DNA of 64,000 nucleotides from Siderastrea radians. Its lineage: Eukaryota; Cnidaria; Anthozoa; Scleractinia; Rhizangiidae. Below the pieces are notes generated by a model. It was not told the origin of the DNA and searched no databases. It saw only the letters and a list, made by a program, of their open reading frames with translations. The stretch covers positions 8,115,537 through 8,179,536 of the forward strand of contig OZ024894.1 of the NCBI GenBank assembly GCA_964017195.1, read 5' to 3'. Below, piece after piece: positions 10,378 to 22,700 of this stretch. Positions within the stretch are counted from its first letter, which is position 1. Each line of letters opens with the position of its first letter. The position numbers and the translations under genes were made by a program.

Positions 10378-10425
10378 TTACCTTATCAACTCAGTTGATA
10401 AATCCAAAATTTTGTGTTAGAAATT
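10378..10425. mobile_element. Penelope-like 3'-end remnant
   Basis: ACCTTATCAACTCAGTTGAT followed by AAATCCAAAATTTTGTGTT matches the 3' noncoding end of the element at 2.7-3.1 kb. Only about 50 bp survive. Confidence 0.5.
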
Positions 10426-10716
10426 TATTACCTACGGATACACTGTACACACTATGGTTTGAAAACCTTTGTAAAACGCAATTCAAGAGACTCTACAATT
10501 CACAAACGCCGCCAAAGACAGTACTTTTCCTCGTATACCTTGAGTAGGTTATGCCGCATCTTTTCCAGCAAAAACGACCCACATAAAAGAAGCCCTGACA
10601 AGAGAGGTATCCTGGGGGTAAACGTTTTTATTCCAAAAAATCTTTCCAAACTTTCAATTTGAAAGTTTACGTTAGACCTGAATGAAGACGACATTTGAAT
10701 TTAATTGGCCTCTTCT

Positions 10717-11241
10717 CTATTTACGCCGTGAGGAGGCGATGTGGTCTGTTGCGTCCAATAACACAAACAGCACAACCAACAGTGCAATAGGGCAAGCTGC
10801 GGTTTGATCATTTTTATCGCGGTCACTGTGACAAAAGCGCCGCAGGGATTCAACAATGTGAATAACAAAAACGAAAACGATATTAAAAATAGTTGTTAAA
10901 TGAAGTAACGGAGAAGTGTATAGGATTTTCATATTAATAGGAGTGGTTGAAAATATTGAAAAGCTCGACTCATGATGTCCTGTTATGGTTGTCACTCTCA
11001 CAAAATTAGAAGAACAAGTTTCCTTGCCCAACTTTGTGTCCCAGGGCAAGGAGTCAGATTTTTCTTTTTCGATTTTGCAACAGCTCAGTGCGATGCTCAA
11101 ATATGAATAATCTTGTTTGAAGCTAAACGCTTGAAATTCGGCAAGTGGGACTAATGTCCCATTAATAACACAGTCCAGCAAACAGTTTCTGAACGTTCTT
11201 TTCGTGGCGCTCTGTACTTGTTGATGGAACAGTTTATACAT
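10717..11241 (-). CDS. Hypothetical open frame, 174 codons, unrecognised
   Basis: An uninterrupted 174-codon frame with no recognised family. It has two hydrophobic segments near the C-terminus (LLHLTTIFNIVFVFVIHIV and ACPIALLVVLFVLL), separated by a polar stretch (RRFCHSDRDKNDQ). It could be a small membrane protein, one exon of a larger gene or chance. No splice structure or neighbour supports it, and the AT-rich setting with nearby repeats makes chance likely. Confidence 0.2.
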   Translation of the reverse strand: MYKLFHQQVQSATKRTFRNCLLDCVINGTLVPLAEFQAFSFKQDYSYLSIALSCCKIEKEKSDSLPWDTKLGKETCSSNFVRVTTITGHHESSFSIFSTTPINMKILYTSPLLHLTTIFNIVFVFVIHIVESLRRFCHSDRDKNDQTAACPIALLVVLFVLLDATDHIASSRRK

Positions 11242-12952
11242 GCTAGAAGTTTCGGTGGTCTTTGATTTTCTGGTTGATAAGCTCTAGGGACTTTTCCCTT
11301 TTCTCAAGACAGAAGTGAAAGGAATTTCAATGTTTCATGCGGAAACTACACGTCAAGAATCAAAACTGCGGCCACTATAATGCAAAGATTTGAATATCAG
11401 TTGTAAATGGTAGCATGTAAGTAACACTAAGTGGATAATAGAGCCAAAAAATACCATTACGGAAGACTCAAGGGATTATCCGGGGGATCCACCATGAGTT
11501 TGGAGGGTACCACTCGAGAAATTGTTAAAGGAACCTTTGGATCAAATTCGTTTTCACCCCAACCAGGTACCAATCCCCACAAGAAGTTACTTTTTGTCAA
11601 GTGTTTTCCGGCTTCTATCCTAGAAGCTATAAGCATAATTTTTAAGGTGACCAGTTTGGGATTAAAAACGTCTAAGCAGTACCAAACCATATCTCTAAAA
11701 GGTACGAGGAGACGAGGGACACACTCCTTTACTTTCGGATCCCCCCCCCCCGGGAGACTGTGACATAATCTCTTTTATAGTATCTGACATTTCTACACTA
11801 GCTCAGCTGCCCGACGAAATTAAAAATGTCTTGTTCTAAACTAAGTTAACTTTCCTGCAAGTGCAAAACATAAGCAACATATACACAGGAACATGAACAC
11901 CAGTGAGCATAAGCAACGTAAACACCAGCACAACTGCGCAAAGGACTTAAAACATTCTCTGAATCTAAACGAAATTAACTTTTCTCGAATTCATAGTGCA
12001 AAGCATTAGCAACATATAATATGCAATGTATAACTTACAGACTAATGAGAAGAAAGCAAGAAAACAAGGTGCAAGGCTTCGAAACGCTTTCTGCATTCAC
12101 CAGTTTATGGTACGTTGATGAAGGAAGGACAAACCCAGTTTTGTTGAGAAAAATTTAACTTTTGATGGGAGCAGGTCGGCTTCTGCTTTTGACCGTCTTC
12201 CGGCAGAAAACCATCGAGTAAAATGTCGGAAGCACAGATAAGATATATAGCACTGCATGATATGCCTTACTCACCGATGTAAACAACTTCCGTCTTCGCT
12301 GTCGATGGACGCAAATGCGCAATCATCAGTGACTTCTGTCTAAAATAATCCTACGGTGGCTGGGTTAAGTCTGGGAATAAGTCCTGCTATCTCGTTCCCA
12401 GGCCTGATTTCCTATTTAGCTTGGCTGCCAACGGGACAAGCATCGACAAGGCAGATACCACGTAGCTCTTAACAACCTCTAATTTCATTGGACCGACAAG
12501 GAGCTGAACTCACGGACAAACAATAAACGACCATAAACAGCGCCCATTCCTGCGGGTAAGACTCAAGCTGGCTATACGGTGAATTTATTGTCTAGAGTTA
12601 AAGTTTGCACATGATGTCAACAAATTTTAAACATGGAATAAAAGCACTCTTGTAAACAATGTTCAAGAAGATTAAATTTTATCTTTTCTTGTTGTGAAAG
12701 TTATACTTTCGATAGATTATATCTAAGGCTACATCAGGGCCTACGGGAAATTGAAATTACAGGGACAAGAAATATCGAAAAAATTTCTACTGAATGGCGT
12801 GTGTAGTTGAGGAAGCAAAATGCACACATAGAATCAGCTCGCGTCTAAAACTCGGAACAGCATCATCAATTCATGTAGAATACTTTATGTAGAATGCAAG
12901 CACTTAACATCAGGGAGAAATTAACTGACAGAACGGGGAATTTCTAAGCAGT
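11242..12952. other. Intergenic, no supported gene
   Basis: Includes a C-run at about 11743-11753 and scattered low-complexity sequence. The part next to 12952 would hold the 3'UTR of the MAB21-like gene. Confidence 0.4.
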
Positions 12953-14335
12953 TTAAGTTTGAAGTATTTTTCTCTTCTCTGTATTATTACAAATTGTAGC
13001 AACACCGCACGCCACACAAGATGGTTTCAACATTCTGCGCACTCTATCCTTGAGAGTGGAAATTGTGACTGCATTCATGTAAGAAAACAGGTTAGCGCTT
13101 GGTATAAAATAATGAGGACAATGCTTGTTTTCTAAAAACTTTTCCAAGCAACGCAGTATGTCCAAGAAACGATTGCCTAACTTTTCCGTGGACCATTTCA
13201 CGCGATCGTTGATTTGATCTCCCACATGAAAAAGAATGGCTTGTATATGAGACAAAGGTAGCTCACTTAATGTTTTATCTCGCTCTCTTATCTCTGCCAG
13301 GCATAGAAACAAACGATATTTTGCAGTTCCAAGAGAAATGAATTTTCTCTTTTCCGCGGTTAAAAATGCCAGTTCCCAAAGCGTTTCGGGATCGCTCATA
13401 GGAAGTTGACAAGGTTTGGCGACCACATGAGAAGGAGGCTCGGATTTCACGGAAAATCTACGACACCACTCCGAAGTTGACTTCGGAATCGGAATCGTTG
13501 GTATTAACTCCACAACTAGCACACCATCATTTATTTGTAGTACTATAGTGGAGCCTTCGCAGAATATTTCGACAGTCGCCACGCCGCTCGGAAATTCGTC
13601 AATTCCTTGTTCGATGCTGTTGTTTAAGTTTTTGACAGCGTTCTTCATCGTTAAATGAAGCTTAGACCGAACAAGACTTGCCGAGAGAAATCCATCGGGG
13701 TCGAGGCAGTCCTCCCAAGTTTCACAGCCTTCAAGTTGCAATCTTACAAACCCATCTTCCTCGGCGCGATGAATAAAAAAATTGTTATTTTCTTCAAGAT
13801 ACACAGGAACCCCAAACTCAAACCGATTGCTTTCCTTCTCCGCCATGTCACCACATCTCGCCCCTCTTCGTAAAATTTCTCCAATAGTAAACCGATCGCT
13901 AATAACTTGTGCATTAATTAGGACTTTAAACACAACAGAAAAAGCCAGAGCCTTATTCTGCTTTACACGGACCCTCTTGGTTCGCACCTGATTCGAATAA
14001 AACGTGTTAAGTTCACTGGTTAACTTCTCCTCGTACTTGAAAACTTTGCAGTTTTGATGATCCCCTGGCGATGCCGACTTGTTTAACTGAGTACAAGATG
14101 CGAACCGTTTATGCAGATTTGTGTGCGACATGGCTTTTTTGTGCAGGACTTTCCTGTACAGATCTGAATCTGAAGGAAATCGACGAAAATGTCGGCGAGG
14201 ATCTGTGTTTCCATCCAGACTTCGTTTTCTTATCGTAACAGAGCTATTTTCTCTCCTAATATTTTGAGAGAGCATTTCAAATGAAAAAGGTAGAAGGTAG
14301 AAGGATTGTTGATATTCTATACACATAAACAACAA
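12953..14335 (-). CDS. MAB21-like / cGAS-like (Mab-21 family) protein, single exon
   Basis: A single exon of 460 codons. The C-terminal half follows the Mab-21 pattern: DGFLSASLVRSKL (residues 214-226), LWELAFLTAEKRKF (319-332), then the family's closing KHCPHYFIPSANLF (404-417). Family members are nucleotidyltransferase-fold proteins; some (cGAS and cGAS-like receptors) make cyclic dinucleotides on ligand binding, while many MAB21L proteins are inactive. The nucleotidyltransferase core appears degenerate: the GS loop reads GARCG (158-162), the usual E-x-D reads R-F-E (171-173), and the third acid is E276 in VVELIPT. An inactive or altered enzyme is more likely than a canonical cGAS. The true start may be Met1, Met21 or Met69; the first 90 residues are basic and low-complexity. 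A CACGTGACGT motif lies about 40 bp upstream of Met1. No relation to neighbouring genes is evident. Confidence 0.82.
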   Translation of the reverse strand: MLFMCIEYQQSFYLLPFSFEMLSQNIRRENSSVTIRKRSLDGNTDPRRHFRRFPSDSDLYRKVLHKKAMSHTNLHKRFASCTQLNKSASPGDHQNCKVFKYEEKLTSELNTFYSNQVRTKRVRVKQNKALAFSVVFKVLINAQVISDRFTIGEILRRGARCGDMAEKESNRFEFGVPVYLEENNNFFIHRAEEDGFVRLQLEGCETWEDCLDPDGFLSASLVRSKLHLTMKNAVKNLNNSIEQGIDEFPSGVATVEIFCEGSTIVLQINDGVLVVELIPTIPIPKSTSEWCRRFSVKSEPPSHVVAKPCQLPMSDPETLWELAFLTAEKRKFISLGTAKYRLFLCLAEIRERDKTLSELPLSHIQAILFHVGDQINDRVKWSTEKLGNRFLDILRCLEKFLENKHCPHYFIPSANLFSYMNAVTISTLKDRVRRMLKPSCVACGVATICNNTEKRKILQT

Positions 14336-15551
14336 CTGTGCTAATAGCCAAACACCTGCTACAACACCCGCCTAATCACGTGACGTCCTGTCCGGTTCAT
14401 ATGCTTCCCAGTTCAAAATAAAAACACTGCCGCCCACTACAAGACGGCTTTCATAAAAGTAAGCAGCCTCTTAGACAAGTGTTTCACAATATTCATCCAA
14501 CTCTGAGCCGGTTACACACTTCTGACCTAGCAGATTTATAAAAAATTATACAAGGCCTCTTTGGGCTAAAATTTGGCGGATCAGACTTGATGACCCGGAC
14601 CCCGTCCCCATGTGAACTGCCGACTGCCCATAAAAGCTTTCTTTTTGTCCTCTCAATATGGAAACCATGATATTTGCCTTTCAGAAGGAACCAGAACAGG
14701 TCAAGGGATGATTATTTGAAAACTAACACTGAAAATATATCATTACTAGTCATTTGATTTATTCCACAATCGTAGTCCTAAACGAACAAGTCAAAGATTT
14801 TTAGGTTTTACTATTCAGTATTAGAAAAAATCGCTCATGTCGCTATGTATTTTACCTTACTACTGCACCAGTCAGTATTGTCTCCAAATAAATGGCTTGT
14901 TGGTTTGTTTTATTTTCTTATGGGTATCTTTGTCTAGATCTTGTGTCCATTTGAGTTCTCAGTAAACCCGGTGAAGCTTGATCAGCGTCTGTTTTAGATT
15001 TGATTAGAATTTCTCATTTCTCCGTTTCATTTTTTATTGTAATTTTCGCAATTTTATCTCAGTTGTAATCCCTTTGTGGATTTGATTCATGAATGATCCC
15101 CTTGTTTAAAGCCGCTAAGGAGTTACAACTTTTCTAATTTTGTTGAATTGTAAATGGCTTTTCCTTGGTTGTTTCTGATTCCTACGTAAAATAAAGGCTC
15201 TTAAAATTTGCTGTTCTTGGTGATGACTATGCAATAAAAACGAAATATTAGCACCCTTTTCATGGTCCTTTTTACATCAATCATTATAATCTAAATGTAA
15301 GGTATCGTTTTTTCGGTTTTCTTTTCAGCCGGAAAGCGTTTCCGTTCAGATAGTCAAGATATTTTCACATCAGCTTTTCTGTCGATTTTAGCTATTTCCG
15401 GGATAAGCAAACAACCTTCATGGTTTATTTATTAAATAATTTTCTTTTTTGGTATATATTTCATATTGTGGAAGTCTTGAAAACATCCGGTTTGTCCCAC
15501 CTTTATTCCGGTCAGCGGTCAGAATTGCATCATCAGACGATGACACGGCAG
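14336..15551. other. Intergenic region shared by MAB21-like (-) and UBE2A (+) promoters
   Basis: The two genes are divergent. A CACGTGACGTCC element near 14376 lies just upstream of the MAB21-like start. The rest is AT-rich, with no exon or named repeat recognised. Confidence 0.4.
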
Positions 15552-15559
15552 TGACGTCA
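15552..15559 (+). promoter_or_regulatory. Consensus CRE (TGACGTCA) upstream of UBE2A
   Basis: A perfect palindromic TGACGTCA lies about 74 bp before the UBE2A start codon. It sits between the arms of an inverted repeat, CACGGCAGT (about 15544) and ACTGCCGTG (about 15582). This position suits a CREB/ATF-type site in a TATA-less promoter. Function is inferred from motif and position only. Confidence 0.45.
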
Positions 15560-15632
15560 CACCTCGTTACTTCGATCGAAAACTGCCGTGTTGTGGGTGA
15601 ATTTGTGTTGTTACTCAACACTCGAATTCACC

Positions 15633-18600
15633 ATGTCTACACCAGCTAGAAGACGTCTAATGAGGGATTTTAAAAGGTAACACTTTTTTCTGTACTAGTA
15701 AAATGACTTGATGACTTTTTGCGCCATAAATTCGCGCTGTAGAAGCAGGAAAAAGATACATAATCGAGCGTTAAGCTTATATAATATGTTGAACATGTCG
15801 TGTCCGTGTTGTGAGTGTCGCGTTTCTTTCGATTTCTGTAGGCTTCAAGAAGATCCTCCAGCGGGAGTTAGCGGTGCTCCATCTGAAAATAATATTATGT
15901 TATGGAATGCTGTTATTTTTGGGTGAGTGTAAAGCAAGATATTTCGGCTGCAACTTCGAAACAGACATGTTATACTGAAGTTTTCTAACCATCATCTTCT
16001 CTCCTACCCAGCCCACAAGATACACCATTTGAAGACGGTAAGCATTCGTCAACTCTCTTTATTTTTTTCTGTAACATTGTAAAATGTTCAAGTGTTATTA
16101 GCTACCTTGTTATTTCATCTCGTTTCCAAAAGAAAAACAATGTTGATTGGATAGATTTTTGTTTTTCGCTGCAGGGACGTTTAAATTACAGATGGAATTT
16201 ACAGAAGAATATCCTAATAAACCACCTACTGTTAGGTTCATATCAAAAATGTTTCACCCTAACGGTAAGTAAAGGTGCACAATCGAGCCATTAGTGTAAA
16301 AATGTGGTATTAAACAAGTTCTTCGCAACGTACGGTTCTCAGTTGTGCGAGAAATACAGAATTGATCAAGGATGTTAAAATTGATTGGGGGCTAAGACTG
16401 TAAACAGCGCGAACGGAATTTAACTTGCCTGACAATCCTTTGCTTTCATCTGGGAAACAAAAGTAGACCAGGAACTAGACGTTGCGAAGATTTTAATAAA
16501 CTTGACGAGGATAGTAACTATTTTAATGACACTGGTGTGCGTCTGTCAGTGTGGAAACTGAAATTTCGGAAGTTTGATGGAATGGCTGACACTCAACTGG
16601 GAAACAAAACTGGCATATTCATTGCATGCAGTTTTGTTAACAAGTCAAAAGTTGGAGACATCATTTAATGTCATCTGCAATTTGTTTCTTCAAATCACCA
16701 ATACAGGTGGGTTTTCTGAACTAGAGTTTTGTCGACCTCCAGAGTCCGACCTGTCCATTGAACATTTTTTGTGTCCATGCTAACGCAATCTAACTTAATC
16801 AAATTTCACTGATGAAACAGTTTGAGACATTAAGAAGGTTAGTCGTGTCTTCCTTGTTCAGATTACTCATGAAGGCTAATGTGCCTCCATATTTCTGGAG
16901 CTCTTTATCAAAAAAAAGTTTCCATTTCCCTTGATTTTCTTTATCCAGATACTTTTTTACCCACGTGGCCTTTAGGGACTTGTTGAAAGACTGTATATCA
17001 ATCATCTTGAGGCCACCATTTGAGTAGTCATTAATCATGATGTCTCGTTTGATTTTGTCACCTTTTTCATTCCAAAGGAACGTATAGAAGAGTTTGTTTA
17101 CCTCCTTAATTGCCTTCTCATTAGTACGTAATGGCGACAAAATGTAGACAAGTTGAGAAGCAACTAGGCTCTTTAAAACTGCAATTTTTCCAAATAAAGT
17201 TAACCTTCGATATTTCCAACAACTCAAAATATTTCGTACTTTGTCTACCTTTTCATTATAATTTAAAGCCGCCGTTTCTTCAGGGTCGATCGAGAACCAT
17301 ACACCTAAAGCTTTAACTTTATATCTAGGCCATTTAAATTTTCTCCCCGGCAATTGAATTGGATCCTTACCACAGTTACTTCCGATCCAAAAAGCTTCAG
17401 TTTTTGTGTCGTTGAGTCTGAGGCCGGACACTTCGTAGAAATCGTCTAGCATTTCGAGAGAAGCGGTTAAAGATTTCTTCGACCCGTCCAGAGTAAGAGT
17501 TGTGTCATCTGCATATTGGCTCAATTTGATCTCCTTGTTGTTTACCAGAATTCCAACAATTTTTTTGTCTTTACGGATAGCCTTGGCCAACACTTCGGCT
17601 GATAAAATGAACAAGTAAGGCGAGAGAGGGCAGCCCTGTCTAACACCTCTTTGTATGTCAAAGAAATTGCTCGCCCATCCATTATTCAAGACGCAGCTTT
17701 CTGGGCAACGATAAAAAAGGTTTATCCAGCTTATAATCCCTTTACCGAAGCCAAAATGTTCGAGAGTTTTCCTGATAAAAGTCCATTCTAGTGTGTCAAA
17801 GGCTTTTTCAAAATCGAGGAACAGGATTAGGCCCGGAATATTATTCTCTTTGGCGAAACAAATAACACTTTCTAGAAGGCGGATGTTTTCTCCTATAAAT
17901 CTACCTTTTATAAAGCCCGTCTGGTCGTTATTGATAAGGTTGGGAATAACAGATTTCAAGCGACTAGCGATTGATTTTGCTGCTATTTTATAGTCGCAGT
18001 TAAGAAGGGTTAGGGGCCTCCAATTCTTAATTAGGGAGGGGTCTGCGTCCTTCTTGGGGATAAGCTTAATAATGCCTCTTTTTTGTGTTACTGATAATTG
18101 GCCCGATTCATAAGCAAAATTAAGTGCACTGATAAGAATGGAGGAAATATCTTTCCAAAAAACTTTATAAAACTCCGCAGGCAATCCGTCAGTCCCAGGA
18201 GTCTTTTCTGATTCCATATATTGTAGTGCCTCTAAGCATTCCTTTTCCGTGAGAAGCCCTTCACAGGCTTCCCGCTCGTCATCTCGAAGGACTGTATCAT
18301 TTTCCTGCCTAAAGAAAGTAGATGTGTCTTGAATATTATGTGGAACAGTTTTGGATGAGTAGAGATTCTTATAGAAAGAGACACATTCGGTTAATATTTC
18401 TTTATCCGAAGTGACAAAATTATTTTCCTTTACCTTAATCTGACTTATTATCCCTTGGTTGTAATGTCGTTTTTCAAGATTTAGAAAGTACTTAGTATTT
18501 TTTTCTCCTTCGTTGTGCCATTTGGTCCGAAGTTAATTTTGAAGACCTTATCACGTCGGAAAACCAATTTCATGACCAATGTCTGTGGTACAATTCACTC

Positions 18601-19739
18601 CTTAGAATTAATAACCTCCCGGTTTTCTACAAAGATTGGCTCAACAAAGGTATCAGAAAAGTAAAGGACTTGAAAGATAGTCACAACAACTTCTTATCTT
18701 TGACTGATTTTCAGAGCAAATACAATCTCCCCACTTGCCCCCTTAAGTTTTATGGACTCCTCTCTGCAATCAAATCCCTCTGGAGCAAATGTAAGGGCCT
18801 TTGTAATCAAAATCCCAAATATGAAAGCTTCCTAGAAAATTTTTCAAAATCTAACCGTGCAAGCCGTCTCATATATGCTAAACTCATATCAAAGAAATCC
18901 ATTGCGCCAACTCAAAATCAACAAAAATGGATTAAGGATTGCAACGAAGACGACAAAGATTTCGATTGGCGTAAAACTTACCTGCTAGCTTCTAAATACA
19001 CAAAAAGTACAAGACTTTTAGAGTTCCAATTTAAACTATTACACAGAAGAATAGCAACAAACGATTTTCTAAACAAAGTTGGACTAAAAGACAACTCAAA
19101 GTGCTCTTTCTGTGGAAAAGAACAGGAGAAGCTTCGGCATCTCTTCTGGGAATGCCCTAAGGTAGTCGTCTACTGGAACTCCTTAACCGCGCTGTTAAAT
19201 GGACGCAATATTATTACGGACAACTACAAATTGGAAATTTCCGTTGCTTTAGGACTGAGGCCGGATTCTTCAAACCACCATCACCAAATTAACTTTTGCT
19301 GTCTCTTAGCTAGATACTACATCTGGATTTGTAAAAAGAAAGAAACTGCTCCAAGAATAGAAGGCTTCATAAAATACCTGAAATCTGTGTACGATATCGA
19401 GGTTAAAACTGGTGCTGAAGAACCAAAGAAATGGGAGATTTTGAAGTCTTTATTCTAGAAAGTGCTCTCCTCTACCTCCCCTGCAAGAAGTATACTTCAT
19501 TATCTAGCCAGTGTGTTACAAGCCTTGCAATTTCTGCTATTTAAACTATGTCTTACTTTATCGACTGATTCTGTTTGCCTAACACCATTTTTTGCATACT
19601 GCGTTGTTGTTTTTTTTTCTCTACATAACGTAGCTTGTGTGACGCCCCTTTTTTTAGCAGCTTGTAAATTGTTGTTTTGCTACTTGTTACTGTATATTTT
19701 GTAAACTTTCTGTGTACTTTAATAAAGGATTGCTTGACC

Positions 19740-19795
<56 letters not shown>

Positions 19796-22700
19796 TAATC
19801 AAATTTAGTCCATGGATTGAGTTCGATAGTTTGAACAGAAACTTTACTGTGAATATCTCATTTCTGAACTAATCAAACTCAGTTGAATTAATGAAAGTAT
19901 CAACTAGTTTGATTAGCGAACCAATCAAACTCAGTTGAAACTAATGAAACTCAGTTGGAGTCAATCTATTGGTTTGCATTTGACTGACTTAAAATTTTTT
20001 TGTGTTTGACTATGTTTACATACCAAACTTAATCAGACTTTTAAACTGAGTTTGCAGTTTGAAGTTGATCAAGTCTGATTGCATTTGGTTAAAATTATGT
20101 TAAGTTAGATGCAGTGTAGGCCAGGACCCTAGCTAATAATAACAATAGTAGTAATAATGATATTTTTAATAATAATAGTGATGAAACATTTACATAGTGC
20201 CGAATCCACTAATTGCCCATTGCACTTTACATGGAGTAAAAATGAGTAAAAAGCTATTTAAGAAAACTGAAGAATTAAAAAGTATATATTAAAGAGTTAA
20301 CAAGTAAAAAGCCTTATTAACCCTTTTACCACCGGCTATTTTGAACAAAAATTGCCTAGGACACCGGCTATTTCTGAAATGGCATTTTTGTGCACAAAAT
20401 GGCAGAAGATAATTTTCAAGAGAAGCTAGCACAAATGTTAGACAACTAATTTTCGCCAAAATAACAGAATTTGTAGAGCAATTTAGTCTAAAAACTAACT
20501 TTCATTTCATTCAGAATACAGGCAAAAAGATGTACAAATGTGGTACAACTCTTACCACGATGTGAAGTGAACATCTACAAAAAAGCAACTATTTTGTCCT
20601 AAATATTTGTCAATCGGCTTCAAACTTCGGCTGGTTCTTCAGCAGGAAACGGTCAAATAATCACAAAGATATTTCCTCTTAAATTGCAAAAACAATCCCA
20701 AAATTCTCCTTTGGTTGTTGTTTAAAATGGCAAAAAAACTGCTTGGATAGTTTTATTTTCCATTTGTGCGCAACCTTCTCCTCCGTTCAGCTCATCAAAT
20801 TGGTGCCCATTTTGACTCTACCTCGTTTGGGGCCAATTTTGCTGGCATGTTTTTTTCGCTGGTTTTTTTGGTGCGTAGTGTTATGGACCCTTTTTCGCTT
20901 CGACAGGGTGATGGTGAAGGGTTAAAAAGTTAAGTTTTTAACCATTTTCTAAAAAGTAATGTCAGTGGAGTCGCTAGATCTCAATTCCAGTGGGAGAGTG
21001 CTTCAGAGTTTTGGCACCTCCACCACAAAAGCATGCACGCTCCCTAGTATGTTTTCAAACGAGCTGTCAGCCTAACCCTCTACAATTAGCAAACTAAAAA
21101 AGGTCAAAGACATAAATAACACGGCAACTGCCTTGACTGATCAACTCGCTCTGTCAGCAAAACAAACTTTGCCATCTGGGGATCATATTCTGGCATTACT
21201 AATTAATCCACTGATGGACTTGCTGACAAAAATCCTTGAAACACATTTTTCTATACTTTTACTGCAGTCAGGTAATGAATCACCCAATGTCCGAAATGCG
21301 AAAAAAAGAAAAAAAATTGGGGGTTCACTGACTTCATTTCAGAGGTGGAAAAGTACCCGAGTTTGAAATATCATCCCTTGTAACAATAAATGGCTGCTGG
21401 AAATCACTTTGTTAGTTATATTTCATTTAATTGGGTCTGTTGAGTAAAAACAGGGTCAGGTGTCATCATTTCAATTAAACTCACCCTTTATGGTGGGCAT
21501 TTAAAATCATAACACAGCTAAAATAATAGTAATATTGGAATTTGATGACACGTCCCCAGAAAAAGCTGAAAAAATTGAAACTTCCACAACACAGATTTTT
21601 CACTTTTTCACAAAACTTGGCAGTTTCTTGGTGTCGTGGACCTTGTGATCACCAAATGACATAAAACAAAAGCTTGAAAAGCCATAAAATAAAACTTCAA
21701 CACAATAGCTAAGCAACGACTATGGTTTCCGTAACACCAAAGTTGGTAGGGTGGGTTTGGGCTAATCAAACACAGACCACACACAAATTGTGCAAGTGTA
21801 TGCATACGTTCAACTTCTCAACCCAGCTAAAAACATCCAAACAATATTAAGACGATTTCTGCTCAATGTTCGAGCAGTAAGTGCAAAAATTAAGTTACCA
21901 AAAAAATACTTGCAGCACAGTCACATTTTGAGAACAGATAAGAAGAACTTATCGATACTTTTGTTCCGAGGCTGACCCCACGAGAGAAAATTGAATTTGG
22001 AAGATACCCATATTTCAATTCAAAAGACACTTCATATCAGTTCAAAACAAAATGGCACCCATTTTTAGTATATTTTTACAAGACTTGACATTAATTCTCT
22101 TGAGAATGCTTCAGAATTTTATTGCAGGGTCACTTGGAGAAGTGAATTAGAGTGAGATGTTTCAAATAGCATTGAAAATGTTACCGTGCTATGAGCAGTT
22201 TTGTAGTAAATATGTTTTGCACTTATTGCTTGAACATTGAGTGGAATCCATCTCAAGTTCTCTTAAAACTGTATGCTTGGTCAGAAAAGGTAATGAAACA
22301 TTCTAGATAGTGCTTCACAGCCAGCAACACCTTTTGTGGAACCAGCTACCCCATGGAATTAAACAGGAGGAATCATGGCAGCCAGTTTTGGCCTCTACTC
22401 CTCAACTGCATTCTGCCATGGTGGGGCACCCCCTTCGGGAGGCTTTGGAAAGGCTGGTGCTGACTACCCCACTTTCCCAACTTACATTTAATTTGACTGA
22501 CTCAGCATTAATCTGCAAGGTGTGAAGAATGCTTATTGTGCTAACTTGTTTTGCAGTTTATGCTGATGGAGGCATTTGCTTAGATATTCTTCAAAACCGT
22601 TGGAGCCCTACATATGATGTGTCATCAATTCTTACATCAATACAGGTAAACTGCCCCCCAAATTAGCTGAAGCTTTTCAGTTTAGACAGTTAAGGTGATT

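Noticed and set aside
11478..11763. Polylinker-like string (GGATCC, ACCATG, GGTACC, CTCGAG) suggesting vector contamination
   Set aside because: Flanks are ordinary AT-rich genomic sequence without vector backbone; the sites are probably coincidental within a decayed repeat.
19462..19704. 80-codon plus-strand open frame after the LINE ORF2
   Set aside because: Lies in the LINE 3'UTR before poly(A); hydrophobic low-complexity translation without family resemblance.
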